DNA of 64,000 nucleotides from contig NC_007645.1 in assembly GCF_000012985.1 (NCBI RefSeq), positions 3,832,581-3,896,580 of the forward strand, in the 5' to 3' direction. Numbering within the stretch: the first letter of the stretch is position 1; each line of letters begins with the position of its first letter. The notes beneath the pieces are model-generated. The model was not told the origin of the DNA, did not search any database, and saw only the letters and a program-made list of their open reading frames with translations. Positions 36,118 through 45,082 of this stretch are shown here, piece by piece. The DNA is from Hahella chejuensis KCTC 2396 (lineage in GTDB: Bacteria; Pseudomonadota; Gammaproteobacteria; Pseudomonadales; Oleiphilaceae). The position numbers and the translations under genes were made by a program.

Positions 36118-36495
36118 CTATACATTCGTACGCTTACTCTTAATCTCCTGACCATTGGGCTTATGTTTTCCCGTAGAGATAAAATGGGCCTGCTCTATTC
36201 GCTCAGGCATTTTCCGTATATCACCCCAATATTCTCTGCGAACTTCTTCGTCAACAAACACTTTGGTTCTGTACAACCCATCATTGCCATCTTTGCGGCA
36301 ATTTGAAAACCAATAGTGTTCTCCCGTCTCCGTATCGAAGTAATTGGCCTTAAACCCAGATCCTTTTAGCGACTTAAATTTACGGCCTTTGTACTCAAGC
36401 GTTTTCCCTGACTTTGAAAAGAAGACTTGGCCAATATTGGCTTCCAATGCAGCCACGCCTGATTTCTCTTCTATGTACATCACATTGTATTTCAT
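36118..36495 (-). CDS. conserved hypothetical small protein
   Basis: 125 residues from the ATG at 36495 (GAGAG upstream). The N-terminus 'MKYNVMYIEEKSGV' and the core 'FSKSGKTLEYKGRKFKSLKG' with 'NYFDTETGEHYWFSNCRKDG' resemble a widespread family of small proteins of unknown function that has sometimes been misannotated as a metabolic enzyme. No motif shows a catalytic role. Confidence 0.7.
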   Translation of the reverse strand: MKYNVMYIEEKSGVAALEANIGQVFFSKSGKTLEYKGRKFKSLKGSGFKANYFDTETGEHYWFSNCRKDGNDGLYRTKVFVDEEVRREYWGDIRKMPERIEQAHFISTGKHKPNGQEIKSKRTNV

Positions 36496-36542
36496 TACAT
36501 TCACTCTCAATTGTATGTGGTAGCACGCAGGCGCTCGCAGCG

Positions 36543-36926
36543 CTAACTTCTAAACTTAGTCACTTTACCTGACTCATCAACCGCCGCGTTCACCAGGCCA
36601 TTCAAGTCCAGGGACGGGTTCGATTCGAGGCAGTGTTGCAGGATATTCAACGCCACATGAGGAGCGAACATATGTGGGCCGCGAAACCTTAGCAACAGTG
36701 TTTGAATTTTCTCGTCTTTGCGGGGATTCAACGCCTTGAAGATTTGCTCCCAGTCGGCGTCCATCCGCACAAGTTCTGTCACGACTTTGCTGGCGATACG
36801 GGCGTTCCTGGCGCTTATTCTCGCCGTCCTCGCCTCCAGTTTATCCCGCTTATCCGCCTCCGCCAGCAGCCAGCTGGCGTCCAGAGGATTCTTGGGCGAA
36901 GGTTTCGTTTTGCGTTTCTTGGCCAT
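36543..36926 (-). CDS. hypothetical protein
   Basis: 127 residues from the ATG at 36926. Lys/Arg-rich N-terminus ('AKKRKTKPSPKNP') then helical segments with many charged residues. No signal peptide and no known domain. The basic tail could bind nucleic acid, but nothing proves it. No clear ribosome site. Confidence 0.5.
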   Translation of the reverse strand: MAKKRKTKPSPKNPLDASWLLAEADKRDKLEARTARISARNARIASKVVTELVRMDADWEQIFKALNPRKDEKIQTLLLRFRGPHMFAPHVALNILQHCLESNPSLDLNGLVNAAVDESGKVTKFRS

Positions 36927-37146
36927 AATCAAATTGAGGCATGCTACGGGACTAAAGAGTATCGCAATAACAGATCCCAGACTTCAACGCTCGCGCAAAC
37001 CCGACTGACGCTGACTCTGTACTTCAACTCTTCACAAAAGCGACAAGTTCAGCAATTCGGCTGATAGGTTCAGCTTTACAGCTGGGCTATAGTTTTCCGG
37101 CAATTACGACAGCGACCTCATACATCGACTTCGGAGGCCATGCCGG

Positions 37147-37875
37147 GTGGTTTTGATTTCTTCAACTCAATATAAAAATAAGACGGTTAGCGCTCGCGGC
37201 CCCTCCATTCTCTTCCTGCTGTTGCTCGCCATCGCCGCCTCTCCCGTATTCGCCCACGGCGTGGCGGAAGGCGACGCGCTGTTCATCGAACAGGCGGAAG
37301 GCATGCACCTGATCTCCTTTATCTATCTCGGCGCCAAGCATATGGTGACGGGCTATGATCACCTGCTGTTTCTTATCGGCGTGATTTTTTTCTTGTATCG
37401 GATGAAAGACATCGGCGTTTACGTCACGCTGTTCGCCATCGGACATAGCATTACGCTGCTGTATGGCGTGTTGAGCGGCGCTCAAGTCAATCCTTATCTG
37501 GTCGACGCCATCATCGGTCTATCCGTCGTCTATAAAGCGCTGGATAATCTTGGCGCTTACCGTCGCTGGTTCGGCTTTCAGCCCAACACCAAAGCGGCGG
37601 TGCTTATTTTCGGCTTTTTCCATGGCTTCGGGCTGGCGACAAAGTTGCAGGATTTCACGCTGTCCCAGGATGGCCTGATCCCCAATATCATCGCCTTCAA
37701 TGTGGGTGTGGAAATCGGCCAGTTACTGGCGTTGAGCGCTATTCTCATCATCATGAGTTTCTGGCGCAAAACTGACGCCTTCGCCAAGCAGGCCTTCACC
37801 GCCAATGTGCTCCTGATGAGCGCCGGATTTATGTTAATAGGCTACCAACTCACCGGCTTTTTCGTGAGTTCTTGA
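37147..37875 (+). CDS. HupE/UreJ-like membrane protein
   Basis: 242 residues from a GTG start with GGAGG 8 bp upstream (the nearby ATG at 37140 is out of frame). Signal peptide ending in 'SPVFAHG', then about six membrane segments with the family motifs 'GYDHLLFLIG', 'FAIGHSITL', 'FGFFHGFGLA' and 'NVGVEIGQ', rich in His near the membrane. HupE/UreJ relatives are linked to nickel or cobalt uptake; family members outside hydrogenase or urease operons have unknown substrates. Paired with the next gene at a 10-bp gap. Confidence 0.8.
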   Translation: MVLISSTQYKNKTVSARGPSILFLLLLAIAASPVFAHGVAEGDALFIEQAEGMHLISFIYLGAKHMVTGYDHLLFLIGVIFFLYRMKDIGVYVTLFAIGHSITLLYGVLSGAQVNPYLVDAIIGLSVVYKALDNLGAYRRWFGFQPNTKAAVLIFGFFHGFGLATKLQDFTLSQDGLIPNIIAFNVGVEIGQLLALSAILIIMSFWRKTDAFAKQAFTANVLLMSAGFMLIGYQLTGFFVSS

Positions 37876-37885
37876 GATAATCGAC

Positions 37886-38482
37886 ATGCATGACATCACC
37901 CACCGCAACCGCGCTGAATCGCCTTCCAGCAAAACACTGTTTAAAGCAACCGCCATCGCCTTGGTAGTTGGCGCGGGCCTGCTCGTCACGACGGTGCTGC
38001 CAGCGGAATACGGCATCGATCCCACCGGCGTCGGCGGCTACCTGGGCCTGACCCAGCTCAACGCCATCGCCCCGCAGGAAACGGCGGAGCCGGTGGAAGA
38101 CCCCATGATCAGCGACGCCCAGCTCGCCTCCCTGCTCAACCCGGTATGGAAAAGCAGCGCCCCTCTGCGCAACGACACGCTGACCATCACTCTCGGTCCC
38201 AATGAAGGAGCCGAGATCAAGGCGCAAATGCAGGAGGGCGACCGCTTCATGTTCAAGTGGGAAGCGCAAGGCCCCGTCAACTTCGATATGCACGGCGAAC
38301 GCCCCAATGCCGGCGACGAATTCACCAGCTATTGGACAGGCAGAAATAAAACCAACGCCAACGGCGCTTTCCAGGCTCCCTTTGAGGGCGTTCACGGCTG
38401 GTACTGGCACAACGGCGGCGCCCAACCGGTCACCGTAACCGTCACCACAACCGGGTTTTATGAGAAGCTGTATAAGCTGTAG
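37886..38482 (+). CDS. membrane-anchored periplasmic protein, partner of HupE-like gene
   Basis: 198 residues. One N-terminal membrane anchor (about 20-42) and a periplasmic domain. The C-terminal half is beta-rich with 'FKWEAQGPVNFDMHGE', 'GVHGWYWHN' and 'VTVTTTGFYEKLYKL', rich in His and aromatic residues suitable for metal or ligand binding. Usually found directly beside HupE-like genes. The job is unknown; I infer a partner of the upstream transporter. Confidence 0.7.
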   Translation: MHDITHRNRAESPSSKTLFKATAIALVVGAGLLVTTVLPAEYGIDPTGVGGYLGLTQLNAIAPQETAEPVEDPMISDAQLASLLNPVWKSSAPLRNDTLTITLGPNEGAEIKAQMQEGDRFMFKWEAQGPVNFDMHGERPNAGDEFTSYWTGRNKTNANGAFQAPFEGVHGWYWHNGGAQPVTVTVTTTGFYEKLYKL

Positions 38483-38527
38483 TTGCAGGGGCTTCGCGTT
38501 ATGCCAAAGAAGACAAAAAACGAACAT

Positions 38528-38787
38528 CCCCTCACGCTTATTCCCACTCCGTTCGCCCTGAGCCTGTCGAAGGGCCCTCCCAGGCACAGCACCATCACAC
38601 GATCCTCAAGGATCATTAGAATGTATTCCCCTCGCGCTTATTCCCACTCCGTTCGCCCTGAGCCTGTCGAAGGGCCCTCCTGGGCGAATAGAGGAAAATC
38701 ACCCTATCCTAGAGTCGTGACGTATATGACGGTTTCAAACTAGCGCTCTGGAAAGCCCTTCGACAAGCTCAGGGCGAACGGGGGAAT
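38528..38787. repeat. dispersed 55-bp repeat, two direct copies and one inverted core
   Basis: The 345-bp gap 38483-38827 holds no gene. Two direct copies (38528-38582 and 38628-38682) contain the common dispersed sequence TTCGCCCTGAGCCTGTCGAA; a third, inverted core (TTCGACAAGCTCAGGGCGAA) is at 38759-38778. Together they can form a long stem-loop downstream of the 37886-38482 gene. Confidence 0.8.
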
Positions 38788-38827
38788 ATGGCCTGGGAAT
38801 CGGATGATATAAAACCAGAGTTCCAGC

Positions 38828-39223
38828 TCACGCCGGAGCGGTTTCATCTTCCTGGGTTGTTTTCACTTCACTCGGCGGTACGCCAAAGTAGGCTCTGACG
38901 TGGTCCTCATTCAGGTATCCGCGAACGCCAATGATGTAGACCAGAAACGGAATGCCAGTGATCAAACTGATAAGCAAAGACGCCCAATCTCCCATCAACA
39001 TGCCGAACACCGTCAATAACGCCCAGCCGTATATCAACGGCCTGGCCAGCATCCAGACATACTTCGAGCGCACCCACAGCAAGGGTCCGCACAGGGTCCA
39101 GGCTACGCAATTCGCCATCAGCACATAGCGGGATAAATCATCAGCAACGATGATGACCAGCACCAGATTGAGCAACAAAAAAACTGTGTTGATGATGGAT
39201 ATGACTTTGATTCCCTTCGGCAT
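38828..39223 (-). CDS. hypothetical four-helix membrane protein
   Basis: 131 residues with about four membrane segments (about 8-28, 32-50, 62-80, 84-102) and a hydrophilic C-terminus. GAGGAGATAAC precedes the ATG. The end 'GYLNEDHVRAYFGVP' is soluble. No recognised family. Alone on its strand. Confidence 0.6.
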   Translation of the reverse strand: MPKGIKVISIINTVFLLLNLVLVIIVADDLSRYVLMANCVAWTLCGPLLWVRSKYVWMLARPLIYGWALLTVFGMLMGDWASLLISLITGIPFLVYIIGVRGYLNEDHVRAYFGVPPSEVKTTQEDETAPA

Positions 39224-39388
39224 GTTATCTCCTCACGAGAGCTGCGTGTTGGCGCGGATAGGTCTTCACAGGCTCTCAAATTTGTTTGTGGGATATGTCG
39301 GATAGTGGTCAATTCAGGAGGCGTCGGACTTATGCATCCAACGCCTCCAGTATAGCCAGAGGATAGTAACACAGGGTCAGCTATTCTC

Positions 39389-39440
39389 AGCCCTGTCGTT
39401 TGCAGACAAATAGACGGAGGCGACTTGTCTGCTGGATTGA
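39389..39440. mobile_element. degraded partial copy of the 150-bp MITE-like element
   Basis: The sequence AGCCCTGTCGTTTGCAGACA followed by AATAG...CTTGTCTGCT matches the right third of the elements at 51257-51406 and 60573-60719, with changes in the hairpin loop. Only this segment is recognisable. Confidence 0.55.
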
Positions 39441-39444
39441 GGGA

Positions 39445-41271
39445 TTAACGCAACCAGGGGTCGCTGGTTTCGATCTCCGATATCCGTTTGGATTCGGGAT
39501 CAACCACGTCGCGCCAGACGCCATCGTCATTCATGATCGACCAGGTATTCTCATCCTTGCGCAACCCCATACGCCAGAACATCCAGGGAATGCCTCGACG
39601 CCGCGCGGTTTCCGCCACATGGCGGTATTCATCCGTCATCGCTTCCATCCCCACCTTGCGCTCCTTGCCGAACTCCTCCACGAACAACAGTTTGCCCCAC
39701 TGTCGCACTGACGGCAGGGCGTCGTTCAACCATTGATCCAGATCGCCGCCGTAATAGTGCAAGGTATAGATATCCGCCGCCGGAATGTCGCCCAGCGTTT
39801 TAATGTCGTCAGCGCTGCCTTTGTTGTAGTACTTATCGTAGCCGGCGATTCCCAGGGAGACGTAGGTATCTGGATCTTCTGCTTTCAGATGCGCGGCCAT
39901 CTGGGTCAGGAAATTGCGGTGGATATCGTATTTCTGATCGTTCGACAGGTTCTCATTCGCCAGGGACACGCCGGATTCATTGGCGATTTCCCACGCCAGC
40001 ACCACATCGTTAATGTCCTTCCATTTCTTATTGCCGAGGTAAGGATTTTGATGGTTAAGAAAATGAGTGAAGCGCTTTTTATAGGCGTCTATCGCATCCT
40101 GCCGATACATCCCTACGGGGCCGAAAGCATTGTAATAAACGGAGTTGGAGTCCTGGGCGTAGGCGAAGTTGATCAACGCCAGCACCATCTTTATGCCCAT
40201 TTCCTGGCACTCCTGCATCAACTTATCCATTTTCTCCAACTGATCGTCGTGGTATACGCCCAAAGGTTCTTCATAGGTCCAGCCCTTTGGTTGAATTTCC
40301 CATGGCGCATCGCCCCTGCGCGTGACGAAGACGCGTAAGACTTTCAATCCGCTGTCTTTCATCGCCTGCAATTGTTTGCGACGGTCCGCCTCCGACATAT
40401 GCGCAAGCTGATACTGATTGGCGCCGGCCCACAGGCGAGAGACGTCAGGGTCTGGTCCAGGGCCGTCCCCCAGCGTGAATTGCAGGGCGTTCAGATTGAA
40501 GCCGGATTGCAGCATGGTGACTCTCAACCTATGCTCGCCGGCGCTCAACTCAAGGCCCGCGTCCACCCAGGTCCAGTTCTGCCAGCCGCCAGTCACTGGC
40601 GCCGTCACTTCCACCGCTCTGGCTCCGTCAATGCTTACCGCGAAACGGCCTTCCGCACTTTCCGCCGCGACCAGTGAGGACATGGTGTAGACGCCGCTTT
40701 CGCTGACGTTAACGCTGTATTCCAGCCATTCTCCAGGCTCGATCCAGCCGATGTTATAGCCATTGCTCGTACTGGCCTCGATATCCACGGCGTCCTGACG
40801 CAAAGCGCCGCCTTCGTTGGTGGGAGTGGTGTCCTGGAAAGCGCCGTAATCATAGTGCTCCGCCTCCAGCACGCCTGGTATCGGGATGGGCGCGCCATTA
40901 TAGGGGCCTTCGCCGGCGCCATGATCACCGCCATCGCCATCATCTCCCCCGCTGTCACCGTCGCCGTTATCACCACCGTCGCTATCACCACCGTCGCTAT
41001 CATCACCGCCATCACAACCAGCGGGCCTGACTCGCTCCCACAGAGACCCCACCTCCGGCGTCCAGCCAGCGCCGGGATAGGCGGTGTGCGTCACCAAGGC
41101 GCGATAGATATCGCCTTGATACAGCACTTCCTGCGCAACCTGATATTGGGCTCCCTCAACCCAGCTGGCGGGGCAGTCGGCGGCGAAAACGCCCTGCGCG
41201 CCGGCGGCGCTGACGCCAGCGAACAGCAGCTGAGCCGATAAGAGGGCGAGTCGAAGTTTCTTTTTTGGCAT
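39445..41271 (-). CDS. secreted modular glycoside hydrolase (GH5-type beta-mannanase)
   Basis: 608 residues. Signal peptide (1-31), a CBM5/12-like chitin/cellulose-binding domain (33-86, 'YQVAQEVLYQGDIYRAL'), an Asp/Gly-rich linker (87-122), a CBM6-like domain (about 132-268, 'EAEHYDYGAF', 'YNIGWIEPGEWLEYSV'), then the catalytic barrel (about 278-608). Acid/base Glu432 in 'WEIANES' and nucleophile Glu533 in 'LLFVEEFG' fit clan GH-A, and the overall look suits endo-1,4-beta-mannosidase. It probably acts outside the cell on plant or algal mannans. The acidic linker is encoded by a GAC/GGC repeat tract. AAGGAC precedes the ATG. Confidence 0.85.
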   Translation of the reverse strand: MPKKKLRLALLSAQLLFAGVSAAGAQGVFAADCPASWVEGAQYQVAQEVLYQGDIYRALVTHTAYPGAGWTPEVGSLWERVRPAGCDGGDDSDGGDSDGGDNGDGDSGGDDGDGGDHGAGEGPYNGAPIPIPGVLEAEHYDYGAFQDTTPTNEGGALRQDAVDIEASTSNGYNIGWIEPGEWLEYSVNVSESGVYTMSSLVAAESAEGRFAVSIDGARAVEVTAPVTGGWQNWTWVDAGLELSAGEHRLRVTMLQSGFNLNALQFTLGDGPGPDPDVSRLWAGANQYQLAHMSEADRRKQLQAMKDSGLKVLRVFVTRRGDAPWEIQPKGWTYEEPLGVYHDDQLEKMDKLMQECQEMGIKMVLALINFAYAQDSNSVYYNAFGPVGMYRQDAIDAYKKRFTHFLNHQNPYLGNKKWKDINDVVLAWEIANESGVSLANENLSNDQKYDIHRNFLTQMAAHLKAEDPDTYVSLGIAGYDKYYNKGSADDIKTLGDIPAADIYTLHYYGGDLDQWLNDALPSVRQWGKLLFVEEFGKERKVGMEAMTDEYRHVAETARRRGIPWMFWRMGLRKDENTWSIMNDDGVWRDVVDPESKRISEIETSDPWLR

Positions 41272-41520
41272 GAATCCAGTCCTTTTTGGTCGTCGTTATT
41301 AGGGCGCATTCCCGAGTCTAGAGTGGGAATACGTCCCAAACGCCCCCCAAATGGCGTAGGAATCCATGTTTTGAAGAACAGGCCTTCGCGCCTATGTGAG
41401 AGCCCACACGGACGGCTATCAATCGCCCGAAATAACGCAGGAAACGAACAGGAACTTTCTGTGCGGACAGCGCCGCCCATTTCATGGTCTACAGTATCTT
41501 GGGCCAAGCTGACAGGGAGC

Positions 41521-41754
41521 TTATTGCCCCGTACGTTTGAAAGTTTTAAAGACAAAAACCAATAATCCCAAACCGCCAGAAACAACACACATCCAGAACA
41601 TCCACAACCCCAAAACCATGACCCAATCGATATCGCACGCCACTTCTCCGGGGTTGCGACAAAACTCGCCCATGGCGTTGTGAGAGAGTCCTAGATACGT
41701 CATAAGTGAGGCGGTTATAACGCCGAAAAAGAGCGTCGCAGCATAAGTTTTCAT
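41521..41754 (-). CDS. small two-helix membrane protein, hypothetical
   Basis: 77 residues with two membrane segments (about 5-24 and 43-68) joined by a short loop holding two Cys ('FCRNPGEVACD') that may form a disulfide in the periplasm. Poor ribosome site. No family recognised. It lies between the mannanase and the cysteine-peptidase-like gene. Confidence 0.5.
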   Translation of the reverse strand: MKTYAATLFFGVITASLMTYLGLSHNAMGEFCRNPGEVACDIDWVMVLGLWMFWMCVVSGGLGLLVFVFKTFKRTGQ

Positions 41755-41975
41755 ACTTGAATCACTACTCTATTCGATGAATACGCTTCAACTTCTCTCT
41801 GGCGTCATAACCCCAAGCCAAATCACGCACCATCATACCAGTCAATCTCTACATACACTTTTTCTGACTTACTCATTTCTTACCGTCCACACGAGTAGAA
41901 GCACCAAAGGCATCCAGTCTTAAATCCGCCAAACTTTAGCTAATGAGGAGCTCCCCCTTACCTTTTAAATACACC

Positions 41976-42620
41976 CTACGCTCCCAACCAGGCGGGTCTC
42001 CCATAAAACGCCCTGGCCATGTTACCGCCGTTAAGAATCTGTTCTTCAACGGTCACTCTCTCCACCCGGGTGACTGGCTGCGTATTGGTCCCGCAAAAGC
42101 TCATGGCGATGTGTCGGCCAAAAGCGTCTCTTTGGCCGGTGAGCAGGACTGCGTGTCCCAGTTGGTAGTGTCCGTTGTAGAGAGGTTGATTGCGGTAGGA
42201 AAAAACGACGACGTCGCCGCGATTGAGTGAGGCGGGAAATGGCGCTGGCCAGGGGTAAAAGGTTTCGTTATGGAACATATTACGCATGATCTGCACGCCC
42301 CAGTTGCGTCCGTTGATCACTCTGGCGGTATGCGCCCGGTTATAACGATCAGAGAAAAATTGTCTCGGCGCCTGGGCTGCGGCCGCGGCCAGAAACAGCA
42401 TTTCAAAACAGCATATTTCTATCTGATTGGGACCCATCGTCAGCGGGTTGGGAACATTATGATCCAACCCTCTGGCCCAGCGCTCCATGGAGCTGGTATA
42501 ACGCCAGCGACGCCCCATGACCTGAGGCGGCATAACTAACGGAGACCACGTAATCCGCCGGTTCTGTTGATGCCACTGCTCAGCAATATTAATCGCATTT
42601 TGCACATGTATTAATGCCAT
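41976..42620 (-). CDS. NlpC/P60- or CHAP-like cysteine-peptidase-fold protein
   Basis: 214 residues, no signal peptide. A Cys pair at 70-71 starts a hydrophobic helix ('ICCFEMLFLAAAAA'), followed by 'RGDVVVF' (134-140) and 'LGHAVLLTG' with His156. The order Cys-helix, GD-strand, GHAV-strand is that of NlpC/P60 and CHAP amidases, enzymes that cut peptidoglycan peptides or amide bonds. The N-terminal 60 residues are helical and not recognised. It is divergent from the hydrolase/immunity locus, and with no export signal it could be a contact-delivered or intracellular enzyme; both are inference. Confidence 0.6.
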   Translation of the reverse strand: MALIHVQNAINIAEQWHQQNRRITWSPLVMPPQVMGRRWRYTSSMERWARGLDHNVPNPLTMGPNQIEICCFEMLFLAAAAAQAPRQFFSDRYNRAHTARVINGRNWGVQIMRNMFHNETFYPWPAPFPASLNRGDVVVFSYRNQPLYNGHYQLGHAVLLTGQRDAFGRHIAMSFCGTNTQPVTRVERVTVEEQILNGGNMARAFYGRPAWLGA

Positions 42621-43148
42621 AAATAAATCCCTGATCCCTGCTGAATTCGGTGCTCAGACTTTTTATTTCATACCAGCTTGGTTGCGCTTCCGCATCACTC
42701 GCTGGCGTTTTATTTTCCGTTTAAGTTAGCGCCCAGATGAAACAAAACCCTTAATAGTTTTTGCGTGAAATCAGCGTTCATTCTGATTGGCTTAGCGCAT
42801 ACAGCAAACACAGATTAACTCCGTCGTTATAGATGCGATTCGATGCCCCCCTGCTCTGCAACCGTATATCTCCAGTCCAAACGTTGTCGCCTTGGGACTC
42901 ATTGAAGACGTCGCCGCGTCATCGCCAACCCATAAAAACAAGTCTGCTTGCCAAAAGATCGGATTTATCGCCGCTGCAGTTCATCACGGTCAGTCAAAGA
43001 TAACCTCCTATTCCCCTGATAATTCGAGCCTTTTCGCACAGTATACAAGCCAGCTTTTAGACCAAACAGCCTCGAACAAAAGTTAAATTGCTTTACACAA
43101 GTAAATCACTAGAATTATTGCTTTTCTTGCACATCTAAGGAAAGCGAA
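42621..43148. promoter_or_regulatory. 528-bp divergent intergenic region
   Basis: Gap between the cysteine-peptidase-like gene and the hydrolase locus. It becomes AT-rich towards the right, where a promoter-like pair is found. The short frame at 42892-43086 is not supported by composition or a ribosome site. No repeat or RNA recognised. Confidence 0.4.
43088..43115 (+). promoter_or_regulatory. sigma-70-like promoter of the hydrolase/immunity locus
   Basis: TTGCTT (43088-43093), 16-bp spacer, TAGAAT (43110-43115), 33 bp before the ATG at 43149, which itself has AAGGAAAG as ribosome site. Confidence 0.45.
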
Positions 43149-44297
43149 ATGCAAAACAACAACCTTCCTCCGCAGCATCAACTTACGCCGCTGGAAAACC
43201 CGCTCCCTGCCTGGAACTCTCAAACTCCCAAGGCCGGTAAAAAGCTGATGATCACCAGGGAAGCAGACGTCTTTATGCGCAGCCTGAATCTGTATGAAAA
43301 AACCCAGGTATACAAAGAGGCCCTTAAGCTAACCAGCGACGGCGGCTATGGCTGGAACAGCAGAGGCTTTCAAAAAGCGCCCATGTTCATGCGCCATAAG
43401 ATCTGCTCAGGCGGAATCAGTTTTATGTACAGCGTGAATCCCGAGATGATTGTTATTAATCGGATGAAGCTGGAGCGGGAAATTACCCAGATTGAAACAC
43501 CGGCGAACATGCAGCAGATGGGATTGTTTGAGGTGAAGCGGGAGTCTGATATTCGGTGGCGAGAAGAGATAACTGAGAGGGAGATTCCCATGCTTGAAAA
43601 GGCTTGGGGAAGGCCACAGCCAGTTCCAATGATCAGAACGGAGCATGTTGCGATTAATGGCATGTCGAATGATTTGACAAAAGCTTCCTGGCTTATGGGC
43701 GTTCACATGGATACCGCCTACTGGGACGATTACGCCAAAGCCTATACGCTTATCTACAACCCGACTCGTGGGAAAATCGATTTCTTCGAATGTATCGCGG
43801 ATAAAATTTCGACCACCAAGCTGGCGAAATTTCTGGCGGTTATGTTGATCGAAAACCAGCAAAAAGGGTTGAAACGTAAATGGACGGCGCACAGTCAAGG
43901 CGGCATTATCCTGACGAGGGCCGTTGAGTTGATTAATCAGAGAGGCATACGCCTGGAGGGACAAAGAGTCTCCATTCATGCGGGAGGTAACGAGAAGACT
44001 CGCGCAGAGAAGGCCTTCAAGCAGGCAGGTATAATCATTGATGAAATCAAACGAGACCACCCAAACGACCTCGTGCCAAACCTTGCTGGTTTCAATGACC
44101 TCTCCCCCGGCTCTTTCTTGCGCAGTATGAACAGCATGTTCCTGGTATTCCGCAATAAGCGTCCAGTGCAAGCCAGCCCCCATACATTACCCTTCCTCAA
44201 CGCCGAATGCGCCATCAGGCACCTGCAAATGAATGGCTATCAAAGAAAAGCGGAAAGGCTGGCGAAGCATACAATGAAAGAGTTAGGCCTATTATGA
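43149..44297 (+). CDS. putative effector, alpha/beta hydrolase (lipase-like)
   Basis: 382 residues, soluble, no signal peptide. The nucleophile elbow is 'WTAHSQGGIIL' with Ser249. Candidate acid is Asp307 in 'HPNDLVPNL' and candidate His is His345 in 'SPHTLPFL', the spacing seen in lipase-type toxins of the alpha/beta-hydrolase fold. The first 240 residues form a family-specific domain. It is homologous to the partial protein at 1-916, which lacks the Ser. Its stop overlaps the start of the first of three paralogous genes (ATGA). I infer an antibacterial hydrolase with downstream immunity genes; no secretion-system component is present to show how it would be delivered. Confidence 0.6.
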   Translation: MQNNNLPPQHQLTPLENPLPAWNSQTPKAGKKLMITREADVFMRSLNLYEKTQVYKEALKLTSDGGYGWNSRGFQKAPMFMRHKICSGGISFMYSVNPEMIVINRMKLEREITQIETPANMQQMGLFEVKRESDIRWREEITEREIPMLEKAWGRPQPVPMIRTEHVAINGMSNDLTKASWLMGVHMDTAYWDDYAKAYTLIYNPTRGKIDFFECIADKISTTKLAKFLAVMLIENQQKGLKRKWTAHSQGGIILTRAVELINQRGIRLEGQRVSIHAGGNEKTRAEKAFKQAGIIIDEIKRDHPNDLVPNLAGFNDLSPGSFLRSMNSMFLVFRNKRPVQASPHTLPFLNAECAIRHLQMNGYQRKAERLAKHTMKELGLL

Positions 44298-45058
44298 TCA
44301 ACCAACTACTCAAACCAATCTTAACGGGCAAAGGGCCAGACTTTTCAAAACTGACCGCGAAGGAATGCCGCATCGGCGACTATCACTTGAACTTCAAGTT
44401 ACCGGGCAATGTTCAGAGGTTAGCCAAACATAAAGACCCCGACCTTACACAGGTCAATCTCACTCCGGACGTTTTCGAGGCGAGCATAGAGAAAGTGTTC
44501 AACCGGGAGTATGTGCATGCCTGTTTCGAGTGGTGGGCATACAGAGGCCTATTCATACAAGGCTACTCCGGCAAGCTCAGCGACTTGAGCCTCACGATTG
44601 ACGTAAACCGCGTAGAGTCCCGCCACCCTATTGTCGAGGGAGACCTCGAAAGCCTGGAGACATACCTGAGAAAGGATCTGTGGGACTACTACGAAACTGA
44701 GAAAAACAAAGACGGAAAACCCGGAGCCAACTGGGAGGCGCGGTACGCATTTGAGCACCCAGAGGAAATGAGCGCCCAAGGTTACATTCCACTCGGGAAA
44801 CTCGTGTTAGTCACCCATCTGCCGGAGGTCTACTACAGAGAAAAAATCAATGGCGTCGACTGGCTGCACTACGGCATTCGCGGCGAAGGCGTCGGCCGAG
44901 GCCTGAACTATTACTGGGCTTATCCATTGAGCGCTGGCTACTACCTGACGTTCAATTTCAATTTGACCTCTGAAGTCGGAAATAAGGAGCTGAGGTACCA
45001 GCGTATGTACGAAGACGCCAAGCGTATTATGTCGATGGTCGTGCTTCGAAAAGCCTGA
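44294..45058 (+). CDS. putative immunity protein, copy A
   Basis: 254 residues starting at the ATG that overlaps the hydrolase stop. No signal peptide or membrane segment. N-terminal 'LTGKGPDFSKLTAKECRIGDY' (about 9-29) is conserved in all three copies; 'FEWWAYRGLFIQGYSGKLSD' (about 76-95) and 'NYYWAYPLSAGYYLTFNFNL' (about 212-231) mark the core. Residues about 114-250 are nearly identical to copy C. Overlapping translation with the hydrolase and tandem paralogy suggest a cognate immunity protein. Family name unknown to me. Confidence 0.65.
   Translation: MINQLLKPILTGKGPDFSKLTAKECRIGDYHLNFKLPGNVQRLAKHKDPDLTQVNLTPDVFEASIEKVFNREYVHACFEWWAYRGLFIQGYSGKLSDLSLTIDVNRVESRHPIVEGDLESLETYLRKDLWDYYETEKNKDGKPGANWEARYAFEHPEEMSAQGYIPLGKLVLVTHLPEVYYREKINGVDWLHYGIRGEGVGRGLNYYWAYPLSAGYYLTFNFNLTSEVGNKELRYQRMYEDAKRIMSMVVLRKA
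44633..45048. repeat. near-identical 415-bp segment, partner of 46168-46583
   Basis: From GTCGAGGGAGACCTCG to GGTCGTGCTTCG the 3' halves of copies A and C differ at only a handful of bases, while flanking sequence on both sides diverges sharply. Offset between copies is 1535 bp. Confidence 0.85.
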
Positions 45059-45082
45059 TGGTTAAGAAATATTGGGCTTACT

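Noticed and set aside
38528..38787. possible CRISPR-like array
   Set aside because: Only two direct copies and one inverted core, with long irregular spacing; it is a common dispersed extragenic repeat, not a CRISPR.
40855..41241. plus-strand frame rich in Thr/Ile/Ala opposite the mannanase linker
   Set aside because: It is the antisense reading of the Asp/Gly-coding tract of the mannanase.
42892..43086. 64-codon frame upstream of the hydrolase
   Set aside because: No ribosome site; it lies in the promoter region and has no familiar motif.
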